DNA from: Sanguinoderma infundibulare
Lineage: Eukaryota > Basidiomycota > Agaricomycetes > Polyporales > Polyporaceae
Direction: 5' to 3'
DNA length: 64,000 bases
NCBI GenBank assembly: GCA_032821775.1
Contig: JAVLRN010000011.1
Location: 558,001 to 622,000 of the forward strand
In this document: positions 1 to 12,129 of the stretch, piece after piece
How positions within the stretch are numbered: position 1 is the stretch's first letter
How the letters are laid out: every line of letters starts with the position of its first letter
Translations under genes and position numbers: made by a program
Notes under the pieces: model-generated
The model's database searches: none
The model's input: only the letters and a program-made list of their open reading frames with translations
What the model was told of the DNA's origin: nothing

Positions 1-591
1 TGTGCGGGTGTTGGCGGCGGGGGTTGATGGAGATGCTGTCGATGCGCCAGCGCCATCTGTATTGCGCGATGGGCTCGAGAGTCTGCGCCGATGGGATGTT
101 GAGCTGGCCGTTGTGTAGCGCTGTAGAAAGCGAGCGATCCTAGTGGGTCCACCTCGCGCCTGGATCTGGACGAGATCGCAACACTCGAACGCGAACCTGC
201 GGCTTTCGCGGTCGGATGACGCCGAGTAGAGGGTCAATGTAAGTAGGTAACGGCCACCATGCCAAGGGAGAAATTCGACGGCCAGGGTACGATGACTGAG
301 GAGGGACGACCAAGGTCTGGCGGTGGGGCGGATGTCGAGGCGGGAGTATGGTTGCGGCTCGGGATTTCAATACCTGCTCATTTGAACAGTCAAACGTTCT
401 AGCTCAGTGGCAGATAGCGAAGAGATATCGCAGTGTTTTGCACCAGGGACGGGCATTCCCTTCTGGAGGAAACGTGTAGATAAGGCTTCGTGCCAGACGC
501 TGCGACTCCTCGTAAGGTTTTCGAAAACTGTACATGTCTGAGACGCGTCCGACGCATGAGGGGAGTGTCCAAGGGGGAGGATGTTAGACAA
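1..591 (-). CDS. F-box-like protein, middle part, truncated by the left edge
   Basis: Minus-strand exons read as the middle of a basidiomycete F-box protein. One exon (about 375 up to at most 591) contains LTRSRSVWHEAL and SSLSATELERL, the pattern that follows an F-box in this group (family knowledge). A GT at 374 opens a short intron. The next exon contains LAVEFLPWHGGRYLLTL and FECCDLVQIQ, resembling the strand that starts the beta-rich substrate-binding part. Nearer the left edge a different frame reads LHNGQLNIPSAQTLEPIAQY, which could be the same gene after another intron or a frameshift. The F-box itself and the start codon were not found, and the 3' part lies outside the window. F-box proteins act as substrate adaptors of SCF ubiquitin ligases. 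The assignment rests on pattern only. Confidence 0.42.
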
Positions 592-1480
592 GGGGGAGGG
601 ACGAAGGACGGCTCATGCACAGGCCGGGGTGAGGCGATGGAGGAAGGGGGCAAGACTTTGATGCCATACCCTCGGGTAGAATCACGTACCTGCCACGGCT
701 ATAATATCCGATAGTACATGCTCGGGGGCTGAATATACACTATGGACAACATGGTTGGATTCGAGACTCAGAAGATGGCGCGTGAAAGCACAGACGCGAG
801 TAGCATGGCCATAGCCCGCGATACAGCCCAAAGAGGGCATTCGTTCGGGACGACCACGTCAGAAAGACGACGCTGAAAGCTGGCGCACCGTGTCCCGGGC
901 AGTAATACACGAACGTCAGCGTATTGGAGCCGTTGGCGGGGTGTGAGATGGCCATCCGGGCCTCGATAGCGGGCCAAGTGGTCTCCACTGGTCGTTCCAA
1001 GGGTGGGGGGAGGTGGGCAAGGGTTGACGAGCAAGACTGACTGACCGAAACTTCGTGTATGCGTCTACAATACGCTTGGCGAAGCCGCTCTACTCCTCTG
1101 GCGTAACCTCGCACTCTGCCAGGCATTTCTCGCCTTCGGTTTGGGAAAGACGGAGCACGTCAAGATTGTCGTTTGGGCTCGGAAGCTCAAGCAGGTTTCG
1201 GTATACGGTTAAGCGGAGTCTGGAACGTCGAGGAATCGCGTTGAAGCGATTCGACAGTCTGGCAAAGTAAGCTTAAGCTACAGGCCTATACAGTGCATCT
1301 TGTAGCAAAGTTTCCGCACATCCGGCATTTTGTGGTGGTCTGGTCGGGAGAAGTAAGGTCTGCACTCGTCGAACTCTAATCCTGCTGTCTATCGTCTCGG
1401 CGACCAACTTCAACCCACACCAACACTTTCCCCACACTCTTCTGCTGGTACCGCGTCCATCCATCCTTTACAACCCCACC
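592..1480. other. Unassigned interval upstream of the T5orf172 gene
   Basis: No gene recognised. A minus-strand frame at about 740-1126 contains a stretch that could be an exon (TWPAIEARMAISHPANGS), but I could not join it to anything or name a family. The last 100 bases before 1481 are pyrimidine-rich, as is usual before basidiomycete start codons. Confidence 0.4.
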
Positions 1481-2393
1481 ATGGTCACCAGTGTCCGGTG
1501 CAACAGCTTCACGCACCGGGATATCCGCTGCAAAAACAGGATTAGCACCAAGAACGCTGTTCGCTTCCCGAATGGAAAGCAACTGAAATCTCACTGTTTT
1601 CGTCACCTCAAAGCGAAACTCCGGCAGCCCACGTTCCGCTGCCTCAAATTCCGGAGTCGTTACATCCGTTACGACGGTGAGCAGTATAGTTTTTGTCCTC
1701 CCTTATACGACTCACTTGCAGGTTCAGCATACATTCGCGATTACCTCCAACCTCGCACGCAAGCCTTGCTTCGCGAGCTCATGTGCAAGCCGCCTAGTGT
1801 GTGCGATGGACCTGGTCACATCTATGCGTTCGAAGTGCCTGGTACGTTATTCGCTCCCTTCACCGCTCTCACTAACCCCCTTCAAGATCCCGACAACGAC
1901 GACTTCGTACACATCAAGGTCGGGCGTACCAATCGGCTTAACCGTCGCTTCGACGAGCATCTCAACAGATGCCCTTCCTTAAATGCGGTGCTCCTCGGCT
2001 ACTATCCACGTCCCCCCAGCGTTGATGCGCCGGATCTGTCGCCCTCTGGAATTCAACCGGACCCACCGGTGCCTTACGCCGATCGCCTCGAACGGCTCGT
2101 CCATATCGAGCTCGCCGACGTCGCCACCAACGGTCACCCATCCCAGGGCAACCGTCCCCGGGTGCCGTGCTTGGGGGTCAACACTTCACGCTGTGAAGAT
2201 TGTGAGCATCCACATTCGTTCTTCATTAACGCTGATTCATCGCTTCTCAGGTGGCCACGTCCACGAAGAAATATTCACCCTTCGTCGTCTTGAAGGAGAC
2301 AGACACGGATACGAGTGGGAGGACATTGTCCGGCCTATCATCGAGCATTGGGGAGGCTACCTCCAGGACCTAGTAGAGCGTCCGCGATCATGA
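1481..2393 (+). CDS. T5orf172 / GIY-YIG-like domain protein
   Basis: Four exons, 1481-1676, 1722-1841, 1887-2201 and 2251-2393, join in frame to 257 residues with 45-49 nt GT-AG introns. The joined protein reads GHIYAFEVP, then FVHIKVGRTNRLNRRFDEH, then ADRLERLVHIELAD, and ends with a Cys-His stretch CEDCGHVHEEIFTL created across the last splice. This order (Y..F, IKVGRT, R..LE.L.H.E, C..C...H.E.F) matches the T5orf172/DUF1766 group of the GIY-YIG nuclease superfamily (family knowledge). The group occurs in phages, in fission yeast Mug113 and in expanded fungal families. I infer a possible nucleic-acid-processing or structural role but see no proof of activity. ATG 1481 is the first in-frame start after a pyrimidine-rich leader. 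Confidence 0.62.
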
Positions 2394-3719
2394 ATCAGAT
2401 TTCTGTGTTATTGCTACAATTCAGAAGGTCGTCGTCGCACCTGTTGATATACGACTTGCAGTGCTGCACGGAGGAGTAATCAATATCTCCTTTCGACTCC
2501 GTTGAACAACACGCGCATGGGCTGCATTGCGATTGACGTCATACGAGCCGTCTCGTATCATTGTTATCTCGATCTTGCCAAGCCCCGGGGTAATCGCGAT
2601 TGTCCGATGATCGGCCCCGTCTCGTCGAACCAGGGGAGCCCAGGCGTACTCAACCGCCTCTTGCTCCACCGAGAACATGGTCAGATATCGCGACATGTAG
2701 AACTGCAAAAACCATATCAGTTCTGTGGTGCCGCAGCATTCGAAAACGCACGTACCAACGCGTTATTCGCGCTATGCTCGGTTCATTATTGATGAATGTC
2801 TCACACAACGCCGCTCGTGAAAACTCTCCGCGTCGTGCTGCCATGCGCGATGGCTGCGCCGCTGATCCACACACACGCCAATGGCGAGGATGATGAGGAA
2901 GTACGACAGCCTGTGCGGATTGGGCGTGCTCGCCACGGTCCCAATTTTGGCTGCTCGTCAAGGGGTTAGTAAGGTTCTTGATGTAATTCTCCGCGAAGAC
3001 GCAGGGTATCAGGAGCCAGCCAAAAGCGGCCGCTCGCGGCGCTCGCCGTCAGACAAGGGCATGGACAAGGCGCAGGCCGCTTCCACCACCAACTGGCGTT
3101 CTCGCGGCCAAAAGCTTGGCGCGCGTCGTGCTCAGCAGGCAGTTCCACAGACGTTCGGCGTGGGAGGCGGATTTGTCCTGATCGTCCCCACTCGCACCCG
3201 CTCGCCACAGAAGGAGGTAGACCGGCAGAGGAGTCCAACTCCCGATTTCGGTGTGGATGAGGACGAGGACGTCGTCTAATACAGCGATTATGATTAGTTT
3301 TCCTCTCTTCCCCATGTTCTTCCATATCCCCGTAAGCATGGCGTGGTCGCCCCGGTCGAGCAGCGAGAATACAGTTATCCCCGTGGACTTTCTATACTTG
3401 ACAATGACGTGATACAACACAACGTACAACCTGTACTTGCACGACCATTGTGAAGCCGTAGCACCGCACGCACGCATGCTTGCAGCATTTGTACCAACTC
3501 ATTCCTACTTCATATTGCATCCCAATAGATCGTGGCTTGGCCGCAGAACGGTAGGCAAGGTTTCATCCCGGGTCTTCGACATGGAAGGAATTCCATTGCA
3601 CAGAAAATATGACGTTCGCGAAAGTGGATGCGCATATTTGTCTCAGCTCTACGGCATTTTGAAGGACCAAAGCTGCACTTACCGTAGAGATGAGCTGCTT
3701 TCGGGGGTGCCAAATGCAC

Positions 3720-3820
3720 GCCCCAATGCGCGACTGCACGCAAGAGTGAGGGATTGCACGCGAGAGGGTTGGACTGCACCCGAGAGAGTGAGCGATTGCA
3801 TGCGAGAGTGAGAGACACAG
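3720..3820. repeat. Short degenerate tandem array (about 16-24 bp unit)
   Basis: Repeated copies of a unit like GCACGCGAGAGTGAGGGATT run through this stretch with substitutions. Two further copies lie at about 4088-4130. It sits at the head of the larger duplicated unit. Confidence 0.7.
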
Positions 3821-3825
3821 CAGGA

Positions 3826-4390
3826 GGTGGATGCGAAGCGGACGTACAATACTCAAGGGCCCGAACAAAAATCTCCTGCTACCGCCGCGGGAGAAGGCTG
3901 TTCCCCTCGACCAGATCAGCGACCATGGCCGGAGGAAGTGAGAGGAGCGATGGTAGATACCTCGGCGAGACGTAGTCAAGGTGGTGGAATATGGCCCACA
4001 AGGAACCCAGCCTGCACACGGAGATAACCATGCACAGGCCCAAGGGGAGCGAGGAAATAATACGGAGCTGTCTGTGAGTGGAGCCAGGGGTTGCACGCGA
4101 GAGTGAGGGACTGCAAAAAAGAGTGAGAGACACGGCTGGACGTGGATGTGAAGCTGACGTACGGTACTCAAGGACCCGAACAAAAAACTCCAGGTACCGC
4201 CGCGGCAGAGGGGTGTCGCTGATCTGGTCGAGGGGAACAGCGCCATGGCCGGAGTTCAGAGGAGCGATGGTAGATCCATCGGCGAGACGTGCTCCAAGTG
4301 GTGGAATATGAGCCCAACCTGCACACGGAGATAACCATGCACAGGCCCAAGGGGAGCGAGGAGATCGTACGGAGCCGGAACACAGACAAG
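3826..4390. repeat. Two tandem copies of a ~250-bp unit with an internal 26-bp inversion
   Basis: Unit 1 (about 3826-4068) and unit 2 (about 4134-4372) share long identical words, such as ACGGAGATAACCATGCACAG and GAGCGATGGTAGAT. In unit 1 the 26 bases at 3898-3923 begin CTGTTCCCCTCGACC. In unit 2 the same 26 bases appear reverse-complemented at 4215-4240, inside otherwise colinear flanks. Confidence 0.8.
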
Positions 4391-5200
4391 GATCGCGGAG
4401 CAAACTCACTGAGACAAATGGCGCCACAGTGTCAACACCTGCAAATACGGCCATGCGCCACAATATCGGCAAACAGGCGCCTTCAATCTCGACGCCTCCT
4501 TCGTCCTAGCGTCTGGTGCCCTCGCTCGACATCGACTCGTTCCCCCTGCTGTCTGTATTGGGTTACTTCCCATTGCAGGTGCCGACACAATCCTCTCCTC
4601 TGGGATTCTCTCCTCTGCGATCTACGTAGGGTTATCTCCCTCCGTAGGTCACATCGACCTGCCCCAACCACATTGCTCGCGCCCGAAACCATCGCACCCT
4701 CGACCGCGACGCACGCATCCTGCACCCTCGTTGCCGTACCCAATTTAGGTCGCCTCCACTCCTCTCCCCCGATCCATTTCAAGTCCAGGGATCCCCTGTG
4801 CTCCCATTTACCGAGACAGGTGGGCATCCACCCCCGAAGCACGCATCCCGTGGCCGCCGTCCCCTGACCCACTTTTTGTCACCTCGGAACCTTGAGGCTC
4901 GACCGCTCCCTTCGCTGTCCCCCGATCGGTTTGAAGTTCAGGGATCACGTCTGCCGTTCGCCCGCTGTAAGGTACGCACGGCTTCCAATGTCCGCGCTCA
5001 GTATTGACCTTGTAATGAGCAGACATAGTGCTGCTCCAGACTCGTTTTCACCTCTCGGTCCCCATCTTGAACCTCTTCCCTCAAAGTATGTATGTGTTTG
5101 ACACTCCGAGTACTTGCCGTCGTACTAATCAGCCGAGGGGACCCCTAGCCATCTTGTCGACTGCTTCCATCGCGGTCCGTAGCCATTCTCGAGATGCACC

Positions 5201-7944
5201 ATGTCCGCGACTGCCAAGTAAGTCTCTCAATAGTACTCGCAATTGCCACCGGTCTGCTCACCATAACTTTCAGCACCACCAAACCTTTTCGCGCTTTCAT
5301 CTTCAGGGATACCGTGTACACTGTAGTGAATCCCTGTGATGTAGCACGTATACCTGGATACCCAGTTTTCGATCCAGAACAGAGCCTCCAAGCCCGAGAA
5401 ATGCGCAAGCCAATATGGGCCACCGACGCGTGCCCTGAAATCGCGTATATGCTCAAGCGATTCAACACGGAGTCTGCCTTCCTTGGACGGCTGAACATCC
5501 ACCCCGAGAAGGTGCGCATCGTGAAGCTTCAGGACCCGTCGCGCTCGGGCTATATCTTGAGCCCTGAGGTGCAGAAAGCGTGGCACGCCCTAGAGAACAG
5601 TCTGCTGTATATCCTTGGCGCGCTTGAGGATGCCGCGAGCGGGAACCCCGAAGCGAGGTTTCCCGTCAGTATCGGTCGTTGGAGCTTCCCTCACGAGTAC
5701 GGGTATCTAAAGCCTCACCATGACCAAAGTAAGGTCCGGATCGCCGCCGCAAAAGCCCGTGACGCCATGTCCCTTCTCGCCGCACGATGCACCATGGCCA
5801 TCGCCCTCGTCACCACTGATCCCAATGCCAACCCTCCCCAATGGATCCGAGTCTTGAGTGCCCGAGACGTGCCACCTGCCTGGATCGACCTCCTCCGGGA
5901 TTCGGTCATCAGCGATCTGTCCCCTGGCCTTCGTGCCGGTGCGTTCATCAATGTCCATGCTAATGAGGTGCGAACGGCCTGGCTCCATCATGTCCCGTGC
6001 ATGATTCGAGCGAATCTCCCAGTGTATATCGCCTGGCCCCCCGACCCGTCATCGACTGTGCGTGAATTCCCATTCCTCATGCCCTATCTCCCTCCGCCCC
6101 CATATCAGCTCTTCCGGGTGCCGGAGTACGTCGACCTACGCGAGAATATGCACTTTAGATGGGAGGAGTTGCAGCCCCCCCAAGGGTCTTTCGCGGCGCA
6201 ACCGCTCGTCGTGGCACACACGTCGCCTGTACCACAAAATGTCGCCGCGATCCCACACGGCCAAGGGCAAGAGCCTGGAGAGTCTTGCTTCCACTTCTTC
6301 GCACGCCGGGAGGCATCCAATCACGCCAAAGCACAGACCGAAACGGACGAGCACCGAGCTCTTCGGCTGAAGCGGGAGCACAAGGCCACGAAGCTCGACC
6401 GGCCGACACGCCCCTCTAAGGTCTACTTGTGGAAGGAGGTTGGTGATATCGACATGTTCTTGCCGTCGGAGATGTTGGAGTTGGACTATCGAGCATACGT
6501 CAAGCCCAGCGGGGTTGCGGAGGTATGGATGAGTCATGGGCCCTTACAGAAGCGCTACGATGCCTGGCGCGACGAATGGGACATCTGTCCAAAGCTCGCT
6601 CCGGACGACGTGCCCGAAGACCCCTGGGACGCGTTTGACGATGTCGACCTCCCCGAGGCCCTCCCGGTGGCGCAGCTTGTCAGCGCACTTCCGGTGGAGC
6701 CTTTCGAGCGCGACCTCCGGCTTTTCCATGGTCGTGAGCGGACGACGCAGCCGCCGCAACCGGACCGTTGGGAGCCTGCGTTCGAGAGGCTTCATGATTT
6801 GACCTATTTCCGATACGGTCTCATCCAGGCCGATGTCGGCGGCATCGTCGGGCACTACAAGCAGCTCAAAGTGCTCGAGCTTCAGAAGATCTTTGGCGTG
6901 ACGCAGGCAGAGCTCAACCCTCTGGATGTCGGCCTCACCCAGCCGCTCAATGTCCTCGTCGCAGCCCTCACCGAGGAGAAAAAGGCCCCGGGGCTTATCT
7001 GGGACCTGAGCCGGGCTTGCGATAAAGCCCTGTCGAACAAATCTCAACGGCATCCAACCATCCGCATCGCCCGCGTCAGATTCGATGGTGTGCAGAAGCC
7101 GCTCTTCCATATCCGCTACCCGGCCGACAGCGGCTGCTGGTGGAACCTGGTTGTCGATGCTGTCACCGCCGTACAGCTTTATCGCCGTTGTGCGGTCCAG
7201 TGCTCTGCAGATGCGGTCACGCTCCTCGTTGACCATGGTATCCGGTTCCACACCATCGACGCACCCACTGACCATTGTCAACCCCTTCCTCCCGTTCGAA
7301 CCGTTCTCGGGTGGCGTCCGCACGGATTTAAACCGAGGTACTGGGATTACGAGGAGTACGCGCACAGAGCCTATGCCATCCTCTCTCTGCCCAGAGGCCG
7401 TGCGGCTCTCCTTCGTGGCGGCATCGTCTGGCGCATCGCTGTCGAGATCCTTGGTGGCGATTGGCGGGCGCTGGCCATGCGCGGGCCATCCAGTGACATC
7501 TACGACTATGGCCAACTGTTTGTGCCTCGCAATCGGGACAGGTTCTTCGACGACTCGCTGTCGGATGATGAACTGGACGTCATCTGTGGTGTGTACAAGG
7601 TGTACACTCTGAGTATGTGACTCATCTCCCCATCTCCGTTTCCCGCTTGTTCTGACATGTTCTGCATAGACAACAACTGGTCGCAGACGCAGGACTACTC
7701 GTGGTGGCCAAAAGCACGCACGTGGGAGAAGTCCGACATGGCGTTGGGGTACTGGACTCCTTATGCCGAGCAGTGGTTCCAGACTCGCCTCGGTATGATA
7801 CGCGATGGGAAGACGGAGCCAAAGACGGCGAGCCAGTGGAAGGACACCCTCAAGGTCCACAAGAAGAGCCGTTCCTTCCAAACTGCCATCGAGGAGGCTA
7901 GTGTCTCATTTCTGGATGAACAGCTTCGAGTTACGCATGCATAG
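5201..7944 (+). CDS. Agaricomycete lineage-specific protein, 876 aa, function unknown
   Basis: Exons 5201-5217, 5274-7612 and 7670-7944 join in frame to 876 residues. ATG 5201 is chosen because its 17-nt exon ends at a clean GTAAGT donor and splices into the long frame. The protein has a helical N-terminal half, a central stretch VPPAWIDLLRDSVISDLSPG followed by NLPVYIAW, a basic linker (CFHFFARREASNHAK) and an acidic segment PDDVPEDPWDAFDD. I recognise this order from a large family expanded in Agaricomycetes and often found in transposon-rich regions, with no known activity. No catalytic motif, signal peptide or membrane segment is visible. The ORF is uninterrupted, so the copy may be functional. 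A 445-residue frame on the opposite strand is its shadow. Confidence 0.72.
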
Positions 7945-9224
7945 TGTTTCGATTCTCTTCGTGTTTGTCTCTCTTTCCGCGGCTACGTATAGAACAATAG
8001 CGTCGAATGTACACCGGCACGCATCTGAATGCACACTGAACGCCAGATGTTTGCATCGCAGTGATGTGTATAACAATGACTTTGATTGCTGGTACGTAAA
8101 CTACACTATTTAGTCAGGACGGCTCGCCGGACAGTGTCCTCGCGCCTTCGGTTTAGCTAGACCGGCGGACGGACCACCTTAGGCGCGGCCCATCCTTTCC
8201 GCCGCGCCCATCAAGACCCGTTGGGAGGCCCAGGCCACGGATCGTGCATTCCGAGGCGCCGAGGCCCAGGCCGCCGATCATGCTGCGGAGGGTGGCGCAA
8301 GTGCTGCCATCCATCGCCATCGCCTTATACGTCATACACTACCATACGCCCATTGGCCGCGTCTGCGGTAAAGTCACGTCCATCTTCCTATCCTCGCTAA
8401 TCAGCCTCTCACAGGATCAATGCATAATCGCAAGGGTTGTACAGAGCGGTCACAGAGACTCTCTGCTCACCTTTGTGGTACCTTCGCCTGTCGTGTGGCA
8501 TGCATCTAATGCTCGCCACATGCAGCCGTACTCACCATACCGTCGCGCCCTCTCACCACCTCGGTGACCCTTCGCCGAACTCGACTTCGCACACACAGCC
8601 TGGCGGCTAGACCCCAGCCGTTCACTCCAGGCACCTATTTTCAAAACCACCATCTCACCTTCCCGTACAATCTCCCAAAAAGTCTTCGGTGAGTCATCCC
8701 TAACAACCTCATGGCGCACAGGCAAGCATCTGTTACTGCCGCAGCACCAGTAGCCCCTCACCTGCGTAAGACCACGAGTCACTATATTGGGCGACTTCTG
8801 TTCCTGTAGCACGACCGCTCCTTCGACCATTGTCACACAACTTCACCTTGGTGGAAGGACTTCCTGCACGTCATCTCTCCACTCTCGTCTGCGCCGTCCC
8901 TCCTCTGATATCTGAATGTCAGAGGTGGGACGGCGCACGCTCGACAATCCACAGCACGTCCCATGGGCGACCAGGGTCATGAGGAGGAAAGTGCGACGTC
9001 GAGCTTCAGGCACGGTGTGCCGCTCTCTTTCACCGTATGCCATTGTGTCTGGAAAAGATCACCGCGTGTCATCGAGGGCGACAGCACCCGGTCGGTGCTG
9101 CGGTATACATCCAATGTAATATAAGCCATCTCCCCTTCCACTCCTCTCTCCATCCTGCCTCCTTCGTTTGCTTATCATCCCCGTTCATCCATCCTACCTC
9201 TGACCTTGCTCTACCTCCCCTACT
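7945..9224. other. Intergenic interval
   Basis: No gene recognised. The word GAGGCCCAGGCC occurs twice, near 8226 and 8261. The last 100 bp form a promoter-like leader for the next gene: a TATA-like TAATATAAG near 9117 followed by a long C/T-rich tract. Confidence 0.45.
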
Positions 9225-10532
9225 ATGAAGACAACTCGCAACGCCGCAGCGAAGAAGAAAGCTCCCGACGACGACAAGAAGCAAGCCCCGAACATGAGCG
9301 ACGCCCGCCCCTGCGACCCCCCATGCTCTCAGTGCGCCGTCGAGCGCAGAGATTGCTTCATTCGCCGCAACACCGTCAAGTGCATCCCCTGCAACAATCT
9401 TGGAATACATGATTGCTCTTTCCGTCGCAGTACGTCCTTCCCCCTCTAGCACATACACGCTACTCACTCTTTTCAGACGTCGTTGCATCCGACACCGACG
9501 TCGATTTCCCCCGAGTGTTGAGTGGCGTTGATGACGCTTTGGTGCAGCATGCCGAGCTGCTTCAAACCATCGAGAAGTCGCAGGATGACGTCATGGAGAT
9601 GGTGCAGACGGTGCTGCACAACCAGCAGAAAATCCAGCACACCCAGCAGAAGATCCAACGTGCGCAGGACCACATCCAGCGGGACCAGCACAAGATGTTC
9701 ATGGACTTGTCGACGGTGATGTCGTTTGCTCTGGGGGTTAACCCGAAGGGGTTGAAGTTGACTCGCGCTCCCAGCTCTTTTGACGCGGAACAGGATGAAG
9801 GTTCCGCTGGGCAGACGGGTGATGTGGGGCGTCGTGGTATCTTGGATGCTGTCGAAGGCGATGACGTTGTTGAGCATGGGCTGGTGGAAGAGCGCGGCGA
9901 GAAACAGTCCAGCCTCAAGGGGAAAGGACGTGCGATTGAGCAGGGCTCCCCAGAGGTTGACGACATGGAGGTACGTTTAACCCCGTTTAGATATACGTTC
10001 ATACTAATCGTCCGCTCCTTTTTGAAGCATCCCTTGATCAATATCAAGGAGAAAGCCAGGGGTCACAACAACCAGTACAGTACGGACGAGGAGGACAGCG
10101 ATGGCACGCCGTCGGTCACTCATACACGCAAGGTATGCCCATGGCCTTGTATCGGTAATCTGCAGTTGCTCATCCACCAACACAGTTGACCAGGGACGTT
10201 CCGCAGCTGTTTGCCAGCTCCTCCAAGGACACTGTCTCCAAGGTATGCGTTGCCGCGGCCTCATCCCCTCTTAGCATCCTCTAATCGCCACCGCAGAAGT
10301 TCAATCGTGTCATTCTGTCTGACGACGACACCGTCAGTCAGACGTCCATCACGTCCGTCAAACGCAAACACACTCAGGTAAGACTTTTCCCACCCCCGAT
10401 CATCCCGTCGTACTGACGGCTAGACAGAATGACGACGTGCTTTACGTTGACTTTGAAGCTCAGCGCAAGCACAAGAAGGCCAAGAAGGGCAAGAAGGTAG
10501 CCGACCGCAAGTGTGGCTCAGGCAGCGAGTAG
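9225..10532 (+). CDS. Zn2Cys6-like, coiled-coil protein (348 aa)
   Basis: Six exons (9225-9429, 9477-9970, 10028-10132, 10186-10242, 10297-10377, 10428-10532) join in frame. Near residues 25-67 the cysteines are spaced C-x2-C-x6-C-x8-C-x2-C-x7-C (PPCSQCAVERRDC ... CIPC ... C). This fits the fungal Zn(II)2Cys6 binuclear cluster consensus. A Gln-rich heptad-like coil follows (VLHNQQKIQHTQQKIQRAQ), then Ser/Asp-rich linkers and a Lys-rich tail (KHKKAKKGKK) that could be a nuclear signal. I infer a nuclear, possibly DNA-binding, dimeric protein. Similar Cys-rich proteins are expanded in basidiomycetes and most are uncharacterised. The last four exons are all phase 0 at both ends, so any of them could be skipped without a frameshift. 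Confidence 0.68.
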
Positions 10533-11562
10533 AACGATTGCGCTATGTAGGACTGGGGTCATGGGTGTGGGCGTGGTTGGGCTGATGACCAGCTGGGATA
10601 AGATCTGTAGATTACCGTGGTTCTTCGGGTGATGCTCACTCGGTTCCATCGTATAGACCACATTGCGCGAAACTGTAACCGTCTGCCGTGCGAGGCTGAA
10701 AACGCAATCTAGTCGTCGAGGGGGATGTTCAGTTTCATGCACTGGGGAATAGCCAATCCGGTCCTAGTCATGGGAGAGTAAGAGGTCGGGCCGGTCGATC
10801 GACGTTTTCGCCGCGCGGTCCGCACTCAACGCTCTATCAGGCATGCAAAACTCATCCCCTAAAGAGGGCTTGTGCCGGCCTCGAACTCCGCCGGCGAGCG
10901 ATCCATCCTGCTCGTCCCGCCACCCTGCGTCCACTCTCCTTGTCGCCGCCTGGCCCCCTTTTCCCCTCAGTCTCTCGACCCTACCGACATCCACATGTAC
11001 GCACGCTTTCCCGCGCCACATGAGCACTTGACGCTTGTATGCGTATCCTACCATCCGTCCTCATGGCCACTGTCGCCGTCCCCGCCACCTCCAGGTGCGA
11101 CGGGCCGTCTGGCCGCCAGGGTGCACGTGTTCCGATCCCGTCGGAGATCCTTCTCCGATGGCGCGGGGCAGCACTGTCCCCAGCGGGTTCGTCAGTACGA
11201 GACTGGGACCAATGCCGCGTGGGGGTACGGTGTCCGCATACAACATCGCGCTCCAGGGTGACTATCGCCGACGTTCCGTCGCCTCCACAGGGAGCACATC
11301 TGGCGGCACGTCTCGCGCGCGACCGATGTGCCGTAGGCGCGTGTCGCGCATGACCCGTTGTTTGGCAGGAGCGTGTCCCGTCCGCCCGCATGTTCACCCG
11401 TGAAGTTTTTCGGTCGTGCCCCGTTCCTCCAGCCTTCTTCTTCAGGCCTCATCTAAGCTTCTCGCCGCCGCCTCCAGTAGCCCCGACCCCTGCAATCCTT
11501 CTGGTGAGCGATTCCAAACCTCGCGCCATAATTCACGTTTCTCATGGTTGCCGATTATAGCC
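10533..11562. other. Intergenic interval
   Basis: No gene recognised. Overlapping frames on both strands at 10.98-11.45 kb are GC-rich, Arg- and Pro-heavy and lack motifs, as expected for noncoding GC-rich DNA. Confidence 0.45.
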
Positions 11563-12129
11563 ATGGCCGAGCTTTCTCTTGAGGAGTATCGGGCACTTCC
11601 TCACCAGATGTGGGAGCCCCCCAACTGCAATTTCCTCCTCATTTGGTTTTGCCCCGTTCCGGAGTGCACTCACTTCATCAACCTCCGCAACCTCTCTGAA
11701 GAGCAGATGGACCACCCCGGCATCTCTGAGGAGGTCAAGGAGCGCTTTCGCCGCGGAGAGCGCATCTCAGGCGAGTCCGTCTGGGCGCGCGACGCGTTCA
11801 CGTACATGGTGGATGCGCACTACCTCAGGCACTTTGATGAGTGGGGGATCAAGATGGAGGGTGTCAGCGGCCCAGTGTGTTCTATATTCCTTGCCGCCCT
11901 GCATGCGTCGTCCCCAGTTTACTGACTTTCGTATATCATATAGATGAAATTAGTATGGAAGGAAGGGCGACCTCCCACTCACTGGCAAACACCAGCCACT
12001 GCCATAACCGGCATGGACTACTGGTTGGGGGGTGCAGGAGGAAGGGAGGGGCATGCAGACAACCAGCAAGCATCCACCGGTGTGCCCTTTGACGAGGACG
12101 GGCGGGTGGACGAGGTTATGCGTGGATGA
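11563..12129 (+). CDS. Unknown small protein (157 aa)
   Basis: ATG 11563 opens MAELSLEEYRALP. Exon 1 (11563-11860) ends at GTGTCA, and exon 2 (11954-12129) begins after TTAG, giving 157 residues in frame. The protein is Trp- and acid-rich (LLIWFCPVPECTHF, SVWARDAFTYMVDAHYL, WKEGRPPTHWQTP). No domain recognised. The 93-nt intron is longer than its neighbours, and a nearer AG at 11943 would give a different, less plausible tail, so the C-terminus is uncertain. It may be one of the small lineage-specific proteins common in this region. Confidence 0.45.

Larger units (their letters stand above)
2394..5200. other. Repeat-rich gene-poor interval
   Basis: No convincing gene. Several long frames here (for example minus 3563-4246) run through tandem repeats and show no conserved motif. 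Besides the two repeat features listed separately, a diverged duplication is visible in the 4.7-4.95 kb stretch: the block starting CCCCCGATC at 4767 recurs at 4918, with a GCACGCATCC word near 4709 and again near 4838. Confidence 0.5.

Noticed and set aside
3563..4472. Long minus-strand frames (227 and 197 codons)
   Set aside because: They run through the tandem repeat units and repeat their own sequence; no domain, and the composition follows the DNA repeat.
6544..7881. Long minus-strand frame of 445 codons
   Set aside because: It is the antisense shadow of the plus-strand gene 5201-7944, which has conserved family pattern and proper splice sites.
10981..11452. Overlapping frames on both strands (about 60-140 codons)
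   Set aside because: GC-rich mutual shadows on opposite strands with no splice logic or family pattern.
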